DNA from: Marinifilum fragile JCM 15579
GTDB taxonomy: Bacteria; Bacteroidota; Bacteroidia; Bacteroidales; Marinifilaceae
Length of the DNA stretch: 64,000 nt
Direction of reading: 5' to 3'
Assembly: GCF_001310955.1 (NCBI RefSeq)
Contig: NZ_BAZX01000001.1
Span: 310,001-374,000, forward strand
The position numbers were made by a program, and so were the translations under genes. Numbering within the stretch: position 1 is the first letter of the stretch; each line of letters begins with the position of its first letter. This document shows positions 1 through 9,105 of this stretch, piece after piece. The notes beneath the pieces are model-generated. The model was not told the DNA's origin. It saw nothing but the letters and a program-made list of their open reading frames with translations, and did not search any database.

Positions 1-492
1 TATGAAGTACTACCTCCTGATGGAAAGGCTTATGAAGTATTGGTAAAAGAATTGGCAAAATTGGAAGAAGATTACATTTCGATGTTTGTGGGTAAAAAAG
101 TAAGCATTCAGAAAGCTTATCAATTTTCATATGCACCAAAGCAAGGTGAAAATGGCGGCGTTATTTTCAGAATGTCACCACAAATGGGACCAGTTGGTGT
201 GAACGATTTAGGTGGTCGCCCAATTCGAGTGGATTTTAAAAATTTAAATGTTACCAACGAATTGGCAATATTGCCGAGTGCAGGAGTTAATCCGCAAACT
301 CAAATTGCATATAGAATACCTGGTATGGCTGATGTGTCCATTTCAAATGGCAAAAGTGTTTTATTAAAGAAACGAATGCCAATTGCACAGTTTGGTAAAA
401 TTGCAAAAATGCCTGCTGAAGTTCTTTTAAACGAGAATTACAGCATTGAATTCTATCCGGATTTAGGTTCAATAAAGGAGGTGACAAAGTAA
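1..492 (+). CDS. DUF4831 family protein, C-terminal part (5' end outside window)
   Basis: The frame is open from the first base of the window, so the gene starts upstream; the TTG at 40 is internal and not a real start. About 163 residues are visible. The segment around YISMFVGKK and the ending YSIEFYPDLGSIKEV look like the C-terminal half of DUF4831 proteins, a Bacteroidota family of about 340 residues with no assigned function. That assignment is from memory of the family and not from a search. No membrane segment is visible in this part. The gene ends 245 bp before pepD, with a terminator-like hairpin between them, so the two are probably separate transcripts. Confidence 0.7.
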   Translation, partial: YEVLPPDGKAYEVLVKELAKLEEDYISMFVGKKVSIQKAYQFSYAPKQGENGGVIFRMSPQMGPVGVNDLGGRPIRVDFKNLNVTNELAILPSAGVNPQTQIAYRIPGMADVSISNGKSVLLKKRMPIAQFGKIAKMPAEVLLNENYSIEFYPDLGSIKEVTK

Positions 493-559
493 TATCAGTT
501 ATCAGTAAACAGTTGGGATTCCGATTTAGTTCGGATTTCCAATATCAATAAAATATCAG

Positions 560-604
560 AACCCAAATCTCAAACTCCATAATTGGATTTTGGAATTTGG
601 GTTT
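560..604 (+). terminator. Terminator-like hairpin after DUF4831 gene
   Basis: The arm AACCCAAAT (560-568) pairs perfectly with ATTTGGGTT (595-603), with a 26-nt loop and a short T run after it. The large loop makes it a weak terminator candidate. Confidence 0.4.
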
Positions 605-664
605 TGAAGCTTCAATAGTTTCTTAAAAAAACTTAATTCCTTATCACTTTTGCAATAAGTCTTT

Positions 665-692
665 TTGCCTTCCTCAAAAAATATTACCTTTA
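665..692 (+). promoter_or_regulatory. Candidate pepD promoter
   Basis: TTG at 665-667 and TACCTTTA at 685-692 are 17 nt apart and match the Bacteroidota TTG/TAnnTTTG pattern with one mismatch in the -7 box. Transcription would start near 699, giving a leader of about 39 nt that carries the GGAGG-like site ahead of pepD. Confidence 0.45.
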
Positions 693-737
693 GTGCTCTT
701 AAATAATAAACACAAAATTTAACGGAGGAAATATATA

Positions 738-2213
738 ATGAGCAAAGAAATTTTAAGCCTCGAGCCTAAAGCAATCTGGGAAAATTTTTATTCTCTAACT
801 CAGATTCCACGTCCATCGAAGCACGAAGATGCGATTCAGGATTTTATGATGAAATTTGGTCAGGACTTAGGTCTTGAAACCATTAAGGATGAAGTTGGTA
901 ATATCATTATCAAGAAACCAGCTACTCCAGGTTACGAAGATCGTCAAGGTGTTGTATTGCAAGGTCACTTGGACATGGTTCCACAGAAAAATGCTGATAC
1001 AGTTCATGATTTTGAAAAAGATCCGATTACTGCAATCATTGATGGTGAGTGGGTAACAGCTGAAGGTACTACTTTAGGTGCTGATAACGGTATGGGTGTT
1101 GCAGCTGCAATGGCTATTCTACAAGCTAAAGATATTGAGCATGGTCCAGTTGAGGCTTTGTTTACTGCTGATGAAGAAACAGGTATGACAGGTGCTTTTG
1201 GTCTTCAGAATGATGTTTTAGATGGAGATATCCTTTTAAACATGGATTCAGAAGATGAAGGTGAACTTTATGTAGGTTGTGCTGGTGGTATTGATGCAAA
1301 TGTTACCATGAAGTACAAAGAAGAAAAGTTGGAAAAAGGACATGTTGCTTATAAGCTTTACATGAAAGGTTTGAAAGGTGGTCACTCAGGAATGGAAATT
1401 ATTCTTGGTCGTGGTAACTCTAACAAGTTATTGTTCCGCTTCTTGAAATATGCTACTAAAAACTTTAAGCTAAAATTGGCTTCTGTTGATGGTGGTTCGC
1501 TTCGTAATGCAATTCCACGTGAGTCTTTCGCAGTAGTTGCTGTACCTGAAAAATATAATGAGAAATTCTTAGCTGCAATTGCTGAATTCGAAGCTACTTA
1601 CAAAGCAGAATTGTCAGCTGTTGAACCAGATTTGGCATTCTTTGCTGAAGCAACTGATGTACCTAAAAAAGTATTCAAGAAAAAATCACAGAAGAATTTA
1701 ATTAACGCTATTTATGCTTGTCCTAATGGTGTAATCCGCATGAGCGACGATATGCCTGGATTGGTTGAAACTTCTTTGAATCTTGCACGTGTATACAGTG
1801 AGAATGGTGTAATTATTATTCAAGCTTTGATTCGTTCATCTGTTAATTCAGCTAAAGAAGATTTAGCTCAAATGGTTTCTTCTACTTTCGAAATGGTAGG
1901 TGGAAAAGTGAAATTGGAAGGTGAATATCCAGGATGGAAACCAAATATGGAATCTCCAATCTTGAAAACCATGCAAACAGTTTATAACGATAAGTATGGT
2001 AAGATTCCTGAAATTAAAGCAATTCACGCTGGTCTAGAGTGTGGTTTGTTAGGAGCTGTTTATCCAAAATGGGATATGATTTCATTTGGACCAACTATTC
2101 GCTTCCCTCACTCTCCAGATGAGAAAGTGAAGATTGATACTGTGGCTAAATTCTATGATTTCTTAATTGAAACTTTGAAGAACGTTCCGGTAAAAGAAGC
2201 TGTTGAGGCATAA
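738..2213 (+). CDS. pepD: Xaa-His dipeptidase / aminoacyl-histidine dipeptidase (M20 family)
   Basis: A cytosolic di-zinc exopeptidase of the M20 family that hydrolyses dipeptides such as carnosine-type Xaa-His. The 491-residue length is the usual one for PepD. The metal and catalytic residues are visible: H77 and D79 in GHLDM, bridging D116 in LGADNGMG, catalytic E146-E147 in TADEETG, D170 in NMDSEDEGE, and H458 in FPHSPDE. The lid (dimerisation) domain occupies roughly residues 190-390. The start is supported by an AACGGAGGAAAT site just upstream, one of the few clear Shine-Dalgarno sequences in the window. The gene is monocistronic, with its own promoter and a strong terminator. Confidence 0.95.
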   Translation: MSKEILSLEPKAIWENFYSLTQIPRPSKHEDAIQDFMMKFGQDLGLETIKDEVGNIIIKKPATPGYEDRQGVVLQGHLDMVPQKNADTVHDFEKDPITAIIDGEWVTAEGTTLGADNGMGVAAAMAILQAKDIEHGPVEALFTADEETGMTGAFGLQNDVLDGDILLNMDSEDEGELYVGCAGGIDANVTMKYKEEKLEKGHVAYKLYMKGLKGGHSGMEIILGRGNSNKLLFRFLKYATKNFKLKLASVDGGSLRNAIPRESFAVVAVPEKYNEKFLAAIAEFEATYKAELSAVEPDLAFFAEATDVPKKVFKKKSQKNLINAIYACPNGVIRMSDDMPGLVETSLNLARVYSENGVIIIQALIRSSVNSAKEDLAQMVSSTFEMVGGKVKLEGEYPGWKPNMESPILKTMQTVYNDKYGKIPEIKAIHAGLECGLLGAVYPKWDMISFGPTIRFPHSPDEKVKIDTVAKFYDFLIETLKNVPVKEAVEA

Positions 2214-2234
2214 TTAAAAGCAATCAGATATAGT

Positions 2235-2262
2235 AAAGGACGTACATTGTACGTCCTTTTTC
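2235..2262 (+). terminator. Rho-independent terminator of pepD
   Basis: An 11-bp perfect stem (AAAGGACGTAC, 2235-2245, with GTACGTCCTTT, 2249-2259) with a 3-nt loop, ending in a T run. Confidence 0.9.
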
Positions 2263-2378
2263 TGTCTACATGTATTTTGTTTTCTGTACAGATGTAGCAT
2301 TGCTACATCTCTATCTAAATCTCTTCAAAAGAAGGAATATCACCAAATAAAAAAGACTTCCAACACAACTGGCGACAA

Positions 2379-2783
2379 TTAAGGAGCAAGAGCAAATTGC
2401 AAGTAGTTTTCACCCAGTGTTTTTAAATTCATTAAATCGGGAACTTCTGTTTGAAAATGTCCTGTTAGTACAAAAGCTCCGGTTTGATAACCAGCAATAA
2501 GAATTAAAGGAATTATTGGTGGAATGCTACTAATATTAACCGTTACCAAAACCAGAACTTTGTTAAGGCGCAGCAATACCGCCAGCGATAATGCCAATGC
2601 AGTTTGGAATCCCCAGGTTGGAGAAAAAGCAATAAATGCTCCCAATGCTAAGGAAAGAGCAATTACTGAATTGGAATTGTTGGATGCCGTTATTTCTGCA
2701 ACAATTGCTTTTTTAATTCTCGAAGGTCTAAATTTTTCGATGTATGTTTGATAATTCATATCTACCCAATTTCTCTTTTCCAA
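2379..2783 (-). CDS. DUF2062 membrane protein, C-terminus frameshifted
   Basis: A small inner-membrane protein. The region ALGAFIAFSPTWGFQTALAL followed by a second hydrophobic stretch with SSIPPIIPLIL is typical of DUF2062, a family of unknown function sometimes fused to glycosyltransferases. The open frame stops at 134 residues after QFALAP. The next frame continues without a stop from 2382 down to 2311 and encodes a hydrophobic tail (LIVASCVGSLFYLVIFLLL, then KRFR) that matches the expected last transmembrane helix. Adding one T at CCTTAA (minus strand) joins the two parts into about 158 residues. The reading frame therefore carries either a recent lesion or a sequence error. Its neighbours are convergent pepD and, upstream on the same strand, the DSD1-like gene. 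Confidence 0.75.
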   Translation of the reverse strand: MEKRNWVDMNYQTYIEKFRPSRIKKAIVAEITASNNSNSVIALSLALGAFIAFSPTWGFQTALALSLAVLLRLNKVLVLVTVNISSIPPIIPLILIAGYQTGAFVLTGHFQTEVPDLMNLKTLGENYLQFALAP

Positions 2784-2926
2784 GAAACAAATCGGAAATT
2801 AAAATGTTTGGTGAATCAATATCGATTTAATACAAATGATATTCTTTGATTTTTCTCTAGCCTTATTAGATTGTTAAGTATTCAATAATGATTATTCTTA
2901 ACAGCTTACTGCTAGCTTATAATGGT

Positions 2927-4044
2927 TCACTGTTTGCTATTCATTGTTGTAATCCAATTCCCTTCAGTTGTCAGAAAATCTTTCATTAAATTGACTGTCA
3001 TGCATGAGTGAACGGGTAATATTCCAATAAGATCGCCGATTGTGAATTGATCAAACAAATCATCGCTGCAACGAATAATTCCATGCTCTTGTGATAATTC
3101 TGCCAAAAAACCTCCTCCCAGAATTTCACTCCAACCATTTTCAGTTATTCGAACCAAGCTACCAAACAACTTTGTTCCTTCGTCGTCGGCCTCAATAAAT
3201 TCTTTAGAGAAGTGAACGCCACCGCCATGAATCACCAACTCATTTCGATCAATATTTCTGGCTATAATCGGACAGGCCATGGCAACTGCAATTTCGTTTT
3301 CTTCGCACGAACCTAAAACATATTGCATGATATCATAAAAAACAAAGTTACCTGGTCGAAGCTCATCAACACCGTAGAATTCCTCACTTATGCTACATGC
3401 AGGAGTATCGCCCAAGGAAATTTCGATATTTGGGATATCTTTTCGGAATACATCCTTTAATTCATTTAAATCAAGTAATGTTTTACTGTGATTCTTATGA
3501 ATTTCATTTTGATCGCTAGCCTTGTAATTATGCCCTGTATGAGCCAGGAAACCTCTACAATTCAACTTTTCAGTTTCCTTCATCAAATCAGTGAGAATTT
3601 GGATAGATCCAATTGCTTCAGCAGGAATTCCACTTCGGTGATAGCCTGTATCTATCTTGATAAAAATACCTACAGGATGTTTCAATTCCGATTCCAAAAA
3701 GAGAATGGCTTCTCTCGATTCAACGACCAGATTCAATTGAATTTTTGAAGCCAATTCGTTAATTAAATCAATTTCACGAACATTAACAGGAATGGCCACA
3801 GTAATATCTTTCCAACCATGATCGGCAAAATATGCTGCCATATCCATTGACGAAACGGCAATACTTTCAACACCTTTTTCTTTGAACCAATTTCCTACTT
3901 CAGCAGATTGATGAGTTTTAAAGTGCGGACGCAATCGTGCATTGGCTCTTTGTGCCTGGCAATCATTGCTTCGATGTTGGTCATGCATTTTTGCTTGTCT
4001 AACAATAAGGTTGGGCGAATTATTTTTGAGTCTAATTTATTCAT
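2927..4044 (-). CDS. DSD1 / D-threonine aldolase family PLP enzyme, frameshifted near N-terminus
   Basis: An alanine-racemase-fold (type III) PLP enzyme of the D-threonine aldolase / D-serine dehydratase family. The PLP lysine sits in RPHFKTHQS, and the metal-binding pair appears in VHSCMTVN near the C-terminus, as in DSD1 enzymes that need zinc. The substrate could be D-serine, D-threonine or a 3-hydroxyaspartate. The uninterrupted frame (2927-3988) begins with an implausible N-terminus. The true start is probably ATG at 4044, giving MNKLDSKIIRPTLLLDK; this frame runs into the main one if one base is added near 3955 (GGC to GGGC, minus strand), which restores the family-like sequence MIARAQRANARLRPHF. 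The start lies 38 bp after the pncB stop, so the two are probably cotranscribed. Confidence 0.8.
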
Positions 4045-4082
4045 CAGGTCTTTGTCTAGTGAAAGTAATACAGGTTTAAAAT

Positions 4083-5501
4083 CTATTTAATTTTTGCTCT
4101 GATATTTTTAAGCATACCGTCTCTCAAATCGAGCAAGTTTTCAGATATTCCAACCTTGTAGATATGCGGACTGATAAAGCGTTTGTGCTCGTCTGGCAAT
4201 TGATTAAATCTCTGCTTTAGGTATGCATTGATTTCTCCTGGTGTTTTATTTTCAATTAAAATTTCACCCTTTTCCATTACCTTTTGAGTCAACTCTTCGG
4301 CTCTAAAGTTGGTAACTTCAGTATTTTTGTCTTTATGAAATGGATGGTAAATTTTGTTTGCTTCTTCTTCATGAGCAAGCAAAATTCCATCTCTGAAAAA
4401 CTTCCCATCCTGATCGAAATATCGTATCAATTTCTTTCTTCCAGGCATTGTTATCTTTTCAATGTTCTCTGATATTTTCAAACGAGGAATTCCATTGTTT
4501 TCAACCAATTTGTACACTCCATCCAAAGCGCCTGTATCCTTTCCTGTTACCAATTCGGTTCCAATGCCATAACCATCGATTCTTGCTCCTTGTTCGTTCA
4601 AACTTTTAATCACGTATTCATTTAACTGATTTGAAGCAAAAATTTGAACATAGTCCAAACCTTCATCGTCAAGCATTTTTCTGGCTTTTTTACTCAAATA
4701 GGCCAAATCACCGCTGTCTAATCGAATGCCGATTAGTTTATTTCCATTTTCTTCTAATTCCTTTGCTACAATGATTGCATTCGGAATGCCTGATTTTAAT
4801 GTATTGTAAGTGTCTACAAGAAGAACAGTACTTGTTGGATTTATTTCTGCATATTTTCTAAAGGCTTCCAATTCATCCTCAAAACTTTGTACCCATGCAT
4901 GAGCTTGAGTTCCACTTACGGGAATATCGTAATTGAACCCGCTGTAGACATTGGATGTGCTATCTGCACCTCCTATTACTGCAGCGCGTGAAGCATGAAT
5001 GCCTCCCAAACCTTGAGCTCTTCTCAAACCAAAATCAGCGAAAGCTTTCTCTCCAATTACATTTCTTATTCGACACGCTTTGGTTGCTATTAGCGATTGA
5101 AAGTTCAAATAGTTAAGTAGAAGCGTTTCAATTAGCTGAGCTTCAATAATATTTCCTTCTACACGAACGATTGGTTCATTGGGAAATACAATTTCACCTT
5201 CGCGCACACTATAAATGCTGGCATTAAACTTAAAATCCTTCAGATAGTTTAAAAACTCTTCTCGTAAACCAGACTTTCTTAAGAACTCAATGTTTTTATC
5301 ATCATACTTGAAGTTTTGTAATATTTTTAAAAGATCGTGAAGGCCGGCAAAAACAAGGTATCCGCCTTTATATGGATTCGTTCGATAGTAGTAATCAAAA
5401 ACTGTTTGTTCTTGTTCTTTACCACTTAAGTAATAACCTTGTGCCATGGTTAGCTCATAATAATCAGTATATAAGCCAGCATTTCCTGTTAAAGTGTTCA
5501 T
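4083..5501 (-). CDS. pncB: Nicotinate phosphoribosyltransferase
   Basis: Catalyses formation of nicotinate mononucleotide from nicotinate and PRPP, the entry step of the Preiss-Handler NAD salvage pathway, in the cytosol. The N-terminus (LYTDYYELTMAQGY) and the segment GLGGIHASRAAVIGG are hallmark NAPRTase motifs, and GYGIGTELVTGKDTGALD is the phosphate-binding loop region. The 472-residue length fits the family. The ATG at 5501 places the conserved TDYYELTMAQ motif at residues 12-21, as usual. It is followed at 38 bp by the DSD1-like gene. A duplicated hairpin element (5541-5601) lies in its likely 5' leader. Confidence 0.93.
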   Translation of the reverse strand: MNTLTGNAGLYTDYYELTMAQGYYLSGKEQEQTVFDYYYRTNPYKGGYLVFAGLHDLLKILQNFKYDDKNIEFLRKSGLREEFLNYLKDFKFNASIYSVREGEIVFPNEPIVRVEGNIIEAQLIETLLLNYLNFQSLIATKACRIRNVIGEKAFADFGLRRAQGLGGIHASRAAVIGGADSTSNVYSGFNYDIPVSGTQAHAWVQSFEDELEAFRKYAEINPTSTVLLVDTYNTLKSGIPNAIIVAKELEENGNKLIGIRLDSGDLAYLSKKARKMLDDEGLDYVQIFASNQLNEYVIKSLNEQGARIDGYGIGTELVTGKDTGALDGVYKLVENNGIPRLKISENIEKITMPGRKKLIRYFDQDGKFFRDGILLAHEEEANKIYHPFHKDKNTEVTNFRAEELTQKVMEKGEILIENKTPGEINAYLKQRFNQLPDEHKRFISPHIYKVGISENLLDLRDGMLKNIRAKIK

Positions 5502-5540
5502 CCGTTTATAATTTCATTTTGTTGTCGGATGTAAGCCGCA

Positions 5541-5601
5541 AGATTAAAATAATCATTGTCTTGTATGTTTAATAATTATTTTAATCTAGCTCGTTTCATC
5601 A
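5541..5601. repeat. 61-nt hairpin-plus-tail repeat, copy 1
   Basis: The arms AGATTAAAATAAT (5541-5553) and ATTATTTTAATCT are a perfect 13-bp inverted repeat, followed by GCTCGTTTCATCA. A second copy of exactly the same length lies at 26031-26091; I count 51 of 61 identical positions without gaps. This copy lies between divergent pncB and MFS gene 1, ending 175 nt before the preferred MFS start. It would also fall in the pncB leader if the -7 box at 5626-5633 is used. Confidence 0.75.
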
Positions 5602-5625
5602 GATTTAATTAAATAAAAATCACAT

Positions 5626-5653
5626 CAAATATAGGGATTATCTGCCTTACAAA
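5626..5653 (-). promoter_or_regulatory. Candidate pncB promoter
   Basis: On the minus strand TATATTTG (5633-5626) matches the TAnnTTTG box exactly. A TTTG lies 16 nt further upstream, slightly closer than usual. The start point would be near 5619, giving a leader of about 118 nt that contains the 61-nt hairpin element. Confidence 0.4.
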
Positions 5654-5701
5654 CCTGAAATGTGGAATCAATATAGATAAGTTAAAAATGTTTTGAGGTA
5701 A

Positions 5702-5732
5702 TTTGTTACTATCTGTATTAATCCTAAATTAG
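5702..5732 (+). promoter_or_regulatory. Candidate promoter of MFS gene 1
   Basis: TTTG (5702-5705), a 19-nt spacer and TAAATTAG (5725-5732) form a near-consensus Bacteroidota promoter. The arrangement is nearly the same as that ahead of MFS gene 2. Confidence 0.4.
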
Positions 5733-5776
5733 CAACCTTTTAAAAAATTAAACAACAAAAACTTATAAAAATGGTA

Positions 5777-7156
5777 ATGACTGCGCAATTAAAAGAATCT
5801 ATTAGAGATTCTAAATCGGCCAGATGGTTTGTTTTAATTACAGTATCTTTTTTGATGCTTACCGGATATTTCTTTACAGACATCATGTCACCTTTACAAG
5901 GAATGTTGAGAGATCAAATGGGTTGGTCTAATTCAGCTTATGGTACATTTGCAGGATCTTATTCAGCATTAAATGTATTCTGTTTGATGTTAATTTTCGG
6001 AGGTATTATTCTTGATAAAGCTGGTATTCGCTTTACAGGAACCTTCTTTGTTGGAGTTATGATTGTTGGAGCATTCTTTAATTATTATGCAATGACTGAT
6101 ACGTTCAATAATGGAGGTATTGGATATGCATTTTTAGATTCATTTTTGACAGATTACCCACCTTCACTTAAGATGGCTATGATTGGATATTCATTGTTTG
6201 GAGTAGGAGTTGAAATTGCTGGTATTACTGTTTCTCGTATCATTGTAAAATGGTTTAAGGGAAAAGAAATGGCATTGGCAATGGGATTAGAAATGGCTTG
6301 TGCTCGTGGAGGTATGTTAATTGCATTCTCTGCTTCACCATGGATGACGGGTGCTGATAAAATCATTACACGTCCATTGGCATTTGGAGTAATTCTTTTA
6401 ATTATCGGTTTGTTGGCATTTTTTGTTCATAACATGATGGACAAGAAATTAGATGTTGAGGTTGCTGCTGATGATTCAGTTGAATCTTCGGAAGATGAAT
6501 TTAAAATATCGGATGTATTCTTGTTGTTCAAGAATCCTGGATTTATCTTGATTGCACTACTTTGTGTATTATTCTATTCGGCAGTTTTCCCATTTACCAA
6601 GTTTGCTCCCGATTTGATGGTGCAGAAATATGGTTTTGCTGAAGAACTTTCGGGAATGATTGTTGGACTTCTACCAATTGGAACCATGGTGTTGACTCCA
6701 GTGTTTGGTGCATATATGGATAAAAAAGGAAAATCAGCAAGTATCATGATGTTAGGATCATTGTTATTGATTTTCTCTCACGTAATTTTTGCTTACCTAC
6801 CAGGAAACACTGCTTTTGCATTTGTTGCAATGGTTGTTTTGGGATTTGCATTTTCATTCGTTCCTGCTGCAATGTGGCCATCAGTACCAAAAATTATTCC
6901 TGAATCTCGTTTAGGTTCTGCTTATGCAATGATCTTCATGATTCAGAATGTTGGTTTGATGTTGTTCCCTATGTTATTAGGATATGTATTGGATCAGTCG
7001 AACAAAGGATTAATTGAAGGCGAAGCTCTTAACTATACCGATTCGATGACCTTAATGGTAGGATGTGGTATTGCAGCTCTTATTGTTGCTTTCTTCCTAC
7101 GTTCAATCGACACCAAGAAAGGATATGGTTTGGATCTCCCAAATATTCAGAAATAA
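5777..7156 (+). CDS. MFS transporter, paralog 1 of 3
   Basis: A 12-helix major facilitator superfamily permease of the inner membrane; the substrate cannot be read from the sequence. Motif A-like signatures occur after helix 2 (GGIILDKAGIRFTG) and after helix 8 (GAYMDKKGKSAS). The loop SRIIVKWFKGKEMALAMG is shared with the two downstream paralogs, as is the C-terminal YGL(D/E)LP. A frame open from 5771 offers ATG at 5771 and 5777. I chose 5777 because the resulting N-terminus (MTAQLKESIRDSKSARWFVLI region) aligns residue by residue with paralog 2. A charged acidic loop near residue 235 separates the two six-helix halves. It has its own promoter and terminator. Confidence 0.88.
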   Translation: MTAQLKESIRDSKSARWFVLITVSFLMLTGYFFTDIMSPLQGMLRDQMGWSNSAYGTFAGSYSALNVFCLMLIFGGIILDKAGIRFTGTFFVGVMIVGAFFNYYAMTDTFNNGGIGYAFLDSFLTDYPPSLKMAMIGYSLFGVGVEIAGITVSRIIVKWFKGKEMALAMGLEMACARGGMLIAFSASPWMTGADKIITRPLAFGVILLIIGLLAFFVHNMMDKKLDVEVAADDSVESSEDEFKISDVFLLFKNPGFILIALLCVLFYSAVFPFTKFAPDLMVQKYGFAEELSGMIVGLLPIGTMVLTPVFGAYMDKKGKSASIMMLGSLLLIFSHVIFAYLPGNTAFAFVAMVVLGFAFSFVPAAMWPSVPKIIPESRLGSAYAMIFMIQNVGLMLFPMLLGYVLDQSNKGLIEGEALNYTDSMTLMVGCGIAALIVAFFLRSIDTKKGYGLDLPNIQK

Positions 7157-7284
7157 TTTGATACCATTTCTGATTAAATATTAAAAATTGGAATAGTGCT
7201 GATGGAGAATTACAATCTAGTAACAAATGCTGTGCAATTACTGGGTATTTAAAAATCTTTTGGTACCAATCAAACATATTATGA

Positions 7285-7311
7285 AAGTCGCCTCATAGGC
7301 GACTTTTTTTG
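7285..7311 (+). terminator. Terminator of MFS gene 1
   Basis: AAGTCGCC (7285-7292) pairs with GGCGACTT (7298-7305), with a 5-nt loop, followed by T7. A strong intrinsic terminator. Confidence 0.9.
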
Positions 7312-7340
7312 TGCCTCATGTTCTATCATGAATTCAGTCA

Positions 7341-7371
7341 TTTGTTTTTTAAGTCATTAATCTTAATTTAG
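7341..7371 (+). promoter_or_regulatory. Candidate promoter of MFS gene 2
   Basis: TTTG (7341-7344), a 19-nt spacer and TAATTTAG (7364-7371), one mismatch from TAnnTTTG, lie about 48 nt before the start codon. Confidence 0.4.
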
Positions 7372-7418
7372 TGGGCTACTAAAATGATTAATAAAAGTTT
7401 AACCCTAAAATTTTAATA

Positions 7419-8858
7419 ATGACAGACGCTATTAAAAAGACGTTGAGAGAAAACGCAGGTGCCCGTTGGTTTGTGTTAATTCTCGTTTCGGTAACCATGC
7501 TTATTGCGTATACCTTTATGGAGGTGCTTTCTCCTCTTCAAACACTAATTCAAAGTACTTACGGATGGAGTGGTACCGACTGGGGATTGGTTACAGGTGC
7601 TCAGGGATATCTGAATGTATTTGCATTCATGTTGATATTTGCAGGTATTGTACTGGATAAAATGGGTATTAAATTTACCGCAGTAGGATCTGGTTTGGTA
7701 ATGATTATTGGTGCTACTATAAAGTATTATGCTTTTGCTCATAACTTTGAAATGGGCGCTACAATTATTGGAATTGATGCTAGAGTTTTTGTTTCAGCTG
7801 CGGGTTTTGCTGTATTCTGTGTTGGTGCCGAAGGTGCTGGTATCACTGTATCAAGAATCATTGTAAAATGGTTCAAAGGAAAAGAGATGGCATTGGCTAT
7901 GGGTACAGAAATGGCATTGGCTCGTTTAGGATCATTTCTTGCCTTGTTTGGATCACCACGTTTAGCAGATGCTTTTAGTATTCCTACAGCTGTTTTGGTT
8001 GGTACTTTGGCACTTTGTATTGGATTAATTCTTTTCATTGTTTACTGTGTAATGGATGTGAAATTGGATAAGCAAATAGAGGATGAGGCTGAAGAAGAGG
8101 AACCATTTAAAATTGCTGATCTTGGATTAATTATTAAGAGCAAAGGTTTTTGGTACATTGCTATCCTTTGTTTGTTATTCTATTCAGCAGTATTCCCATT
8201 CTATAAATTTTCATCAGGTTTGATGGTAAACAAGTTTGGTATTGATCCTTCAACAGCAGGTGATATTCCATCTATTTTGCCATTTGGTACAATCCTGTTA
8301 ACACCTCTTTTTGGTTTTGTTTACGATAAATTAGGTAAAGGTGCTTCTATTATGATTTTAGGAGCTGTGCTGCTTGTAATTGTTCATACCATTTTCTATT
8401 TACCTGCACTTACTGCAACTTGGGTTGCTATTGCTGCCGTAATCCTTTTAGGAATTGCTTTCTCTTTGGTTCCTTCGGCAATGTGGCCATCGGTTCCAAA
8501 GATTATCCCAGAGAAACAATTGGGATCTGCTTATGCTTTGATTTTCTATGTACAGAACATTGGTCTAATGTTGGTGCCAATTCTTTTAGGTGTTGTTTTG
8601 GATAAGACTAATCCTGGTGTAAACGAGAAAATTGAAACTGCAATTGCAAACTTCAGAGCAGAAGGAGTACCTGCTAACGAAATTTCTGCTAAGGTTCAGG
8701 GATTAAGAGAAATCGGAGAGATTCCAATGTTCGATTATTCTTCAACTTGGTTAATTTTTGTAGGATTAACGATTCTTGCTACCATTTTTGGTTTCCTATT
8801 GAAAGCGGAAGACAAGAAGCAAGGATACGGTCTTGAATTGCCAAATATTCAAAAATAA
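7419..8858 (+). CDS. MFS transporter, paralog 2 of 3
   Basis: A 12-helix MFS permease of 479 residues, closely related to its neighbours on both sides. The shared landmarks are AGIVLDKMGIKFTA after helix 2, the SRIIVKWFKGKEMALAMG loop, GFVYDKLGKGASIM after helix 8, PSAMWPSVPKIIPE, and the C-terminus YGLELPNIQK. It differs from paralog 1 by a longer periplasmic or cytoplasmic loop around residues 400-435 (IETAIANFRAEGVPANEI). Substrate unknown. Separate terminators after paralogs 1 and 2 suggest that each copy is controlled on its own and that the array arose by tandem duplication. Confidence 0.88.
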   Translation: MTDAIKKTLRENAGARWFVLILVSVTMLIAYTFMEVLSPLQTLIQSTYGWSGTDWGLVTGAQGYLNVFAFMLIFAGIVLDKMGIKFTAVGSGLVMIIGATIKYYAFAHNFEMGATIIGIDARVFVSAAGFAVFCVGAEGAGITVSRIIVKWFKGKEMALAMGTEMALARLGSFLALFGSPRLADAFSIPTAVLVGTLALCIGLILFIVYCVMDVKLDKQIEDEAEEEEPFKIADLGLIIKSKGFWYIAILCLLFYSAVFPFYKFSSGLMVNKFGIDPSTAGDIPSILPFGTILLTPLFGFVYDKLGKGASIMILGAVLLVIVHTIFYLPALTATWVAIAAVILLGIAFSLVPSAMWPSVPKIIPEKQLGSAYALIFYVQNIGLMLVPILLGVVLDKTNPGVNEKIETAIANFRAEGVPANEISAKVQGLREIGEIPMFDYSSTWLIFVGLTILATIFGFLLKAEDKKQGYGLELPNIQK

Positions 8859-8879
8859 TTGAATTAAGATATTGTTTTA

Positions 8880-8917
8880 AAACCGTCTTGAACGCTATGT
8901 TTAAGGCGGTTTTTTTA
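8880..8917 (+). terminator. Terminator of MFS gene 2
   Basis: AAACCGTCTTGAAC pairs with GTTTAAGGCGGTTT through a 14-bp stem that includes G-T pairs, followed by a T run. Confidence 0.85.
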
Positions 8918-9059
8918 CCGATAAAATCCAAGGCTAACAGATTCAAAGGTGTTGTCAGGTTTTCCTGATCTGTTATCCTGCTAAGCTGCTGACAGCGACA
9001 AAGAACAACCCCAATAAGCAAAGATGGATGAGCAGCATCTTTATTGGGAGTACCAGAGC

Positions 9060-9105
9060 AAATTGCTATCCAGTACCCCAAATTTGGGGTGCAGGATAGC
9101 AATTT
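9060..9105. repeat. 46-nt palindrome, copy 1
   Basis: AAATTGCTATCC, AGTA and CCCCAAA are followed by TTTGGGG, TGCA and GGATAGCAATTT. The arms can pair over 23 positions with essentially one mismatch and one G-T pair. Confidence 0.85.

Noticed and set aside
5541..5601. Hammerhead-like ribozyme suggested by CTGATGA and GAAAC on the minus strand
   Set aside because: The stem II and stem III positions required around these bases cannot be formed, and copy 2 does not keep the leading C.
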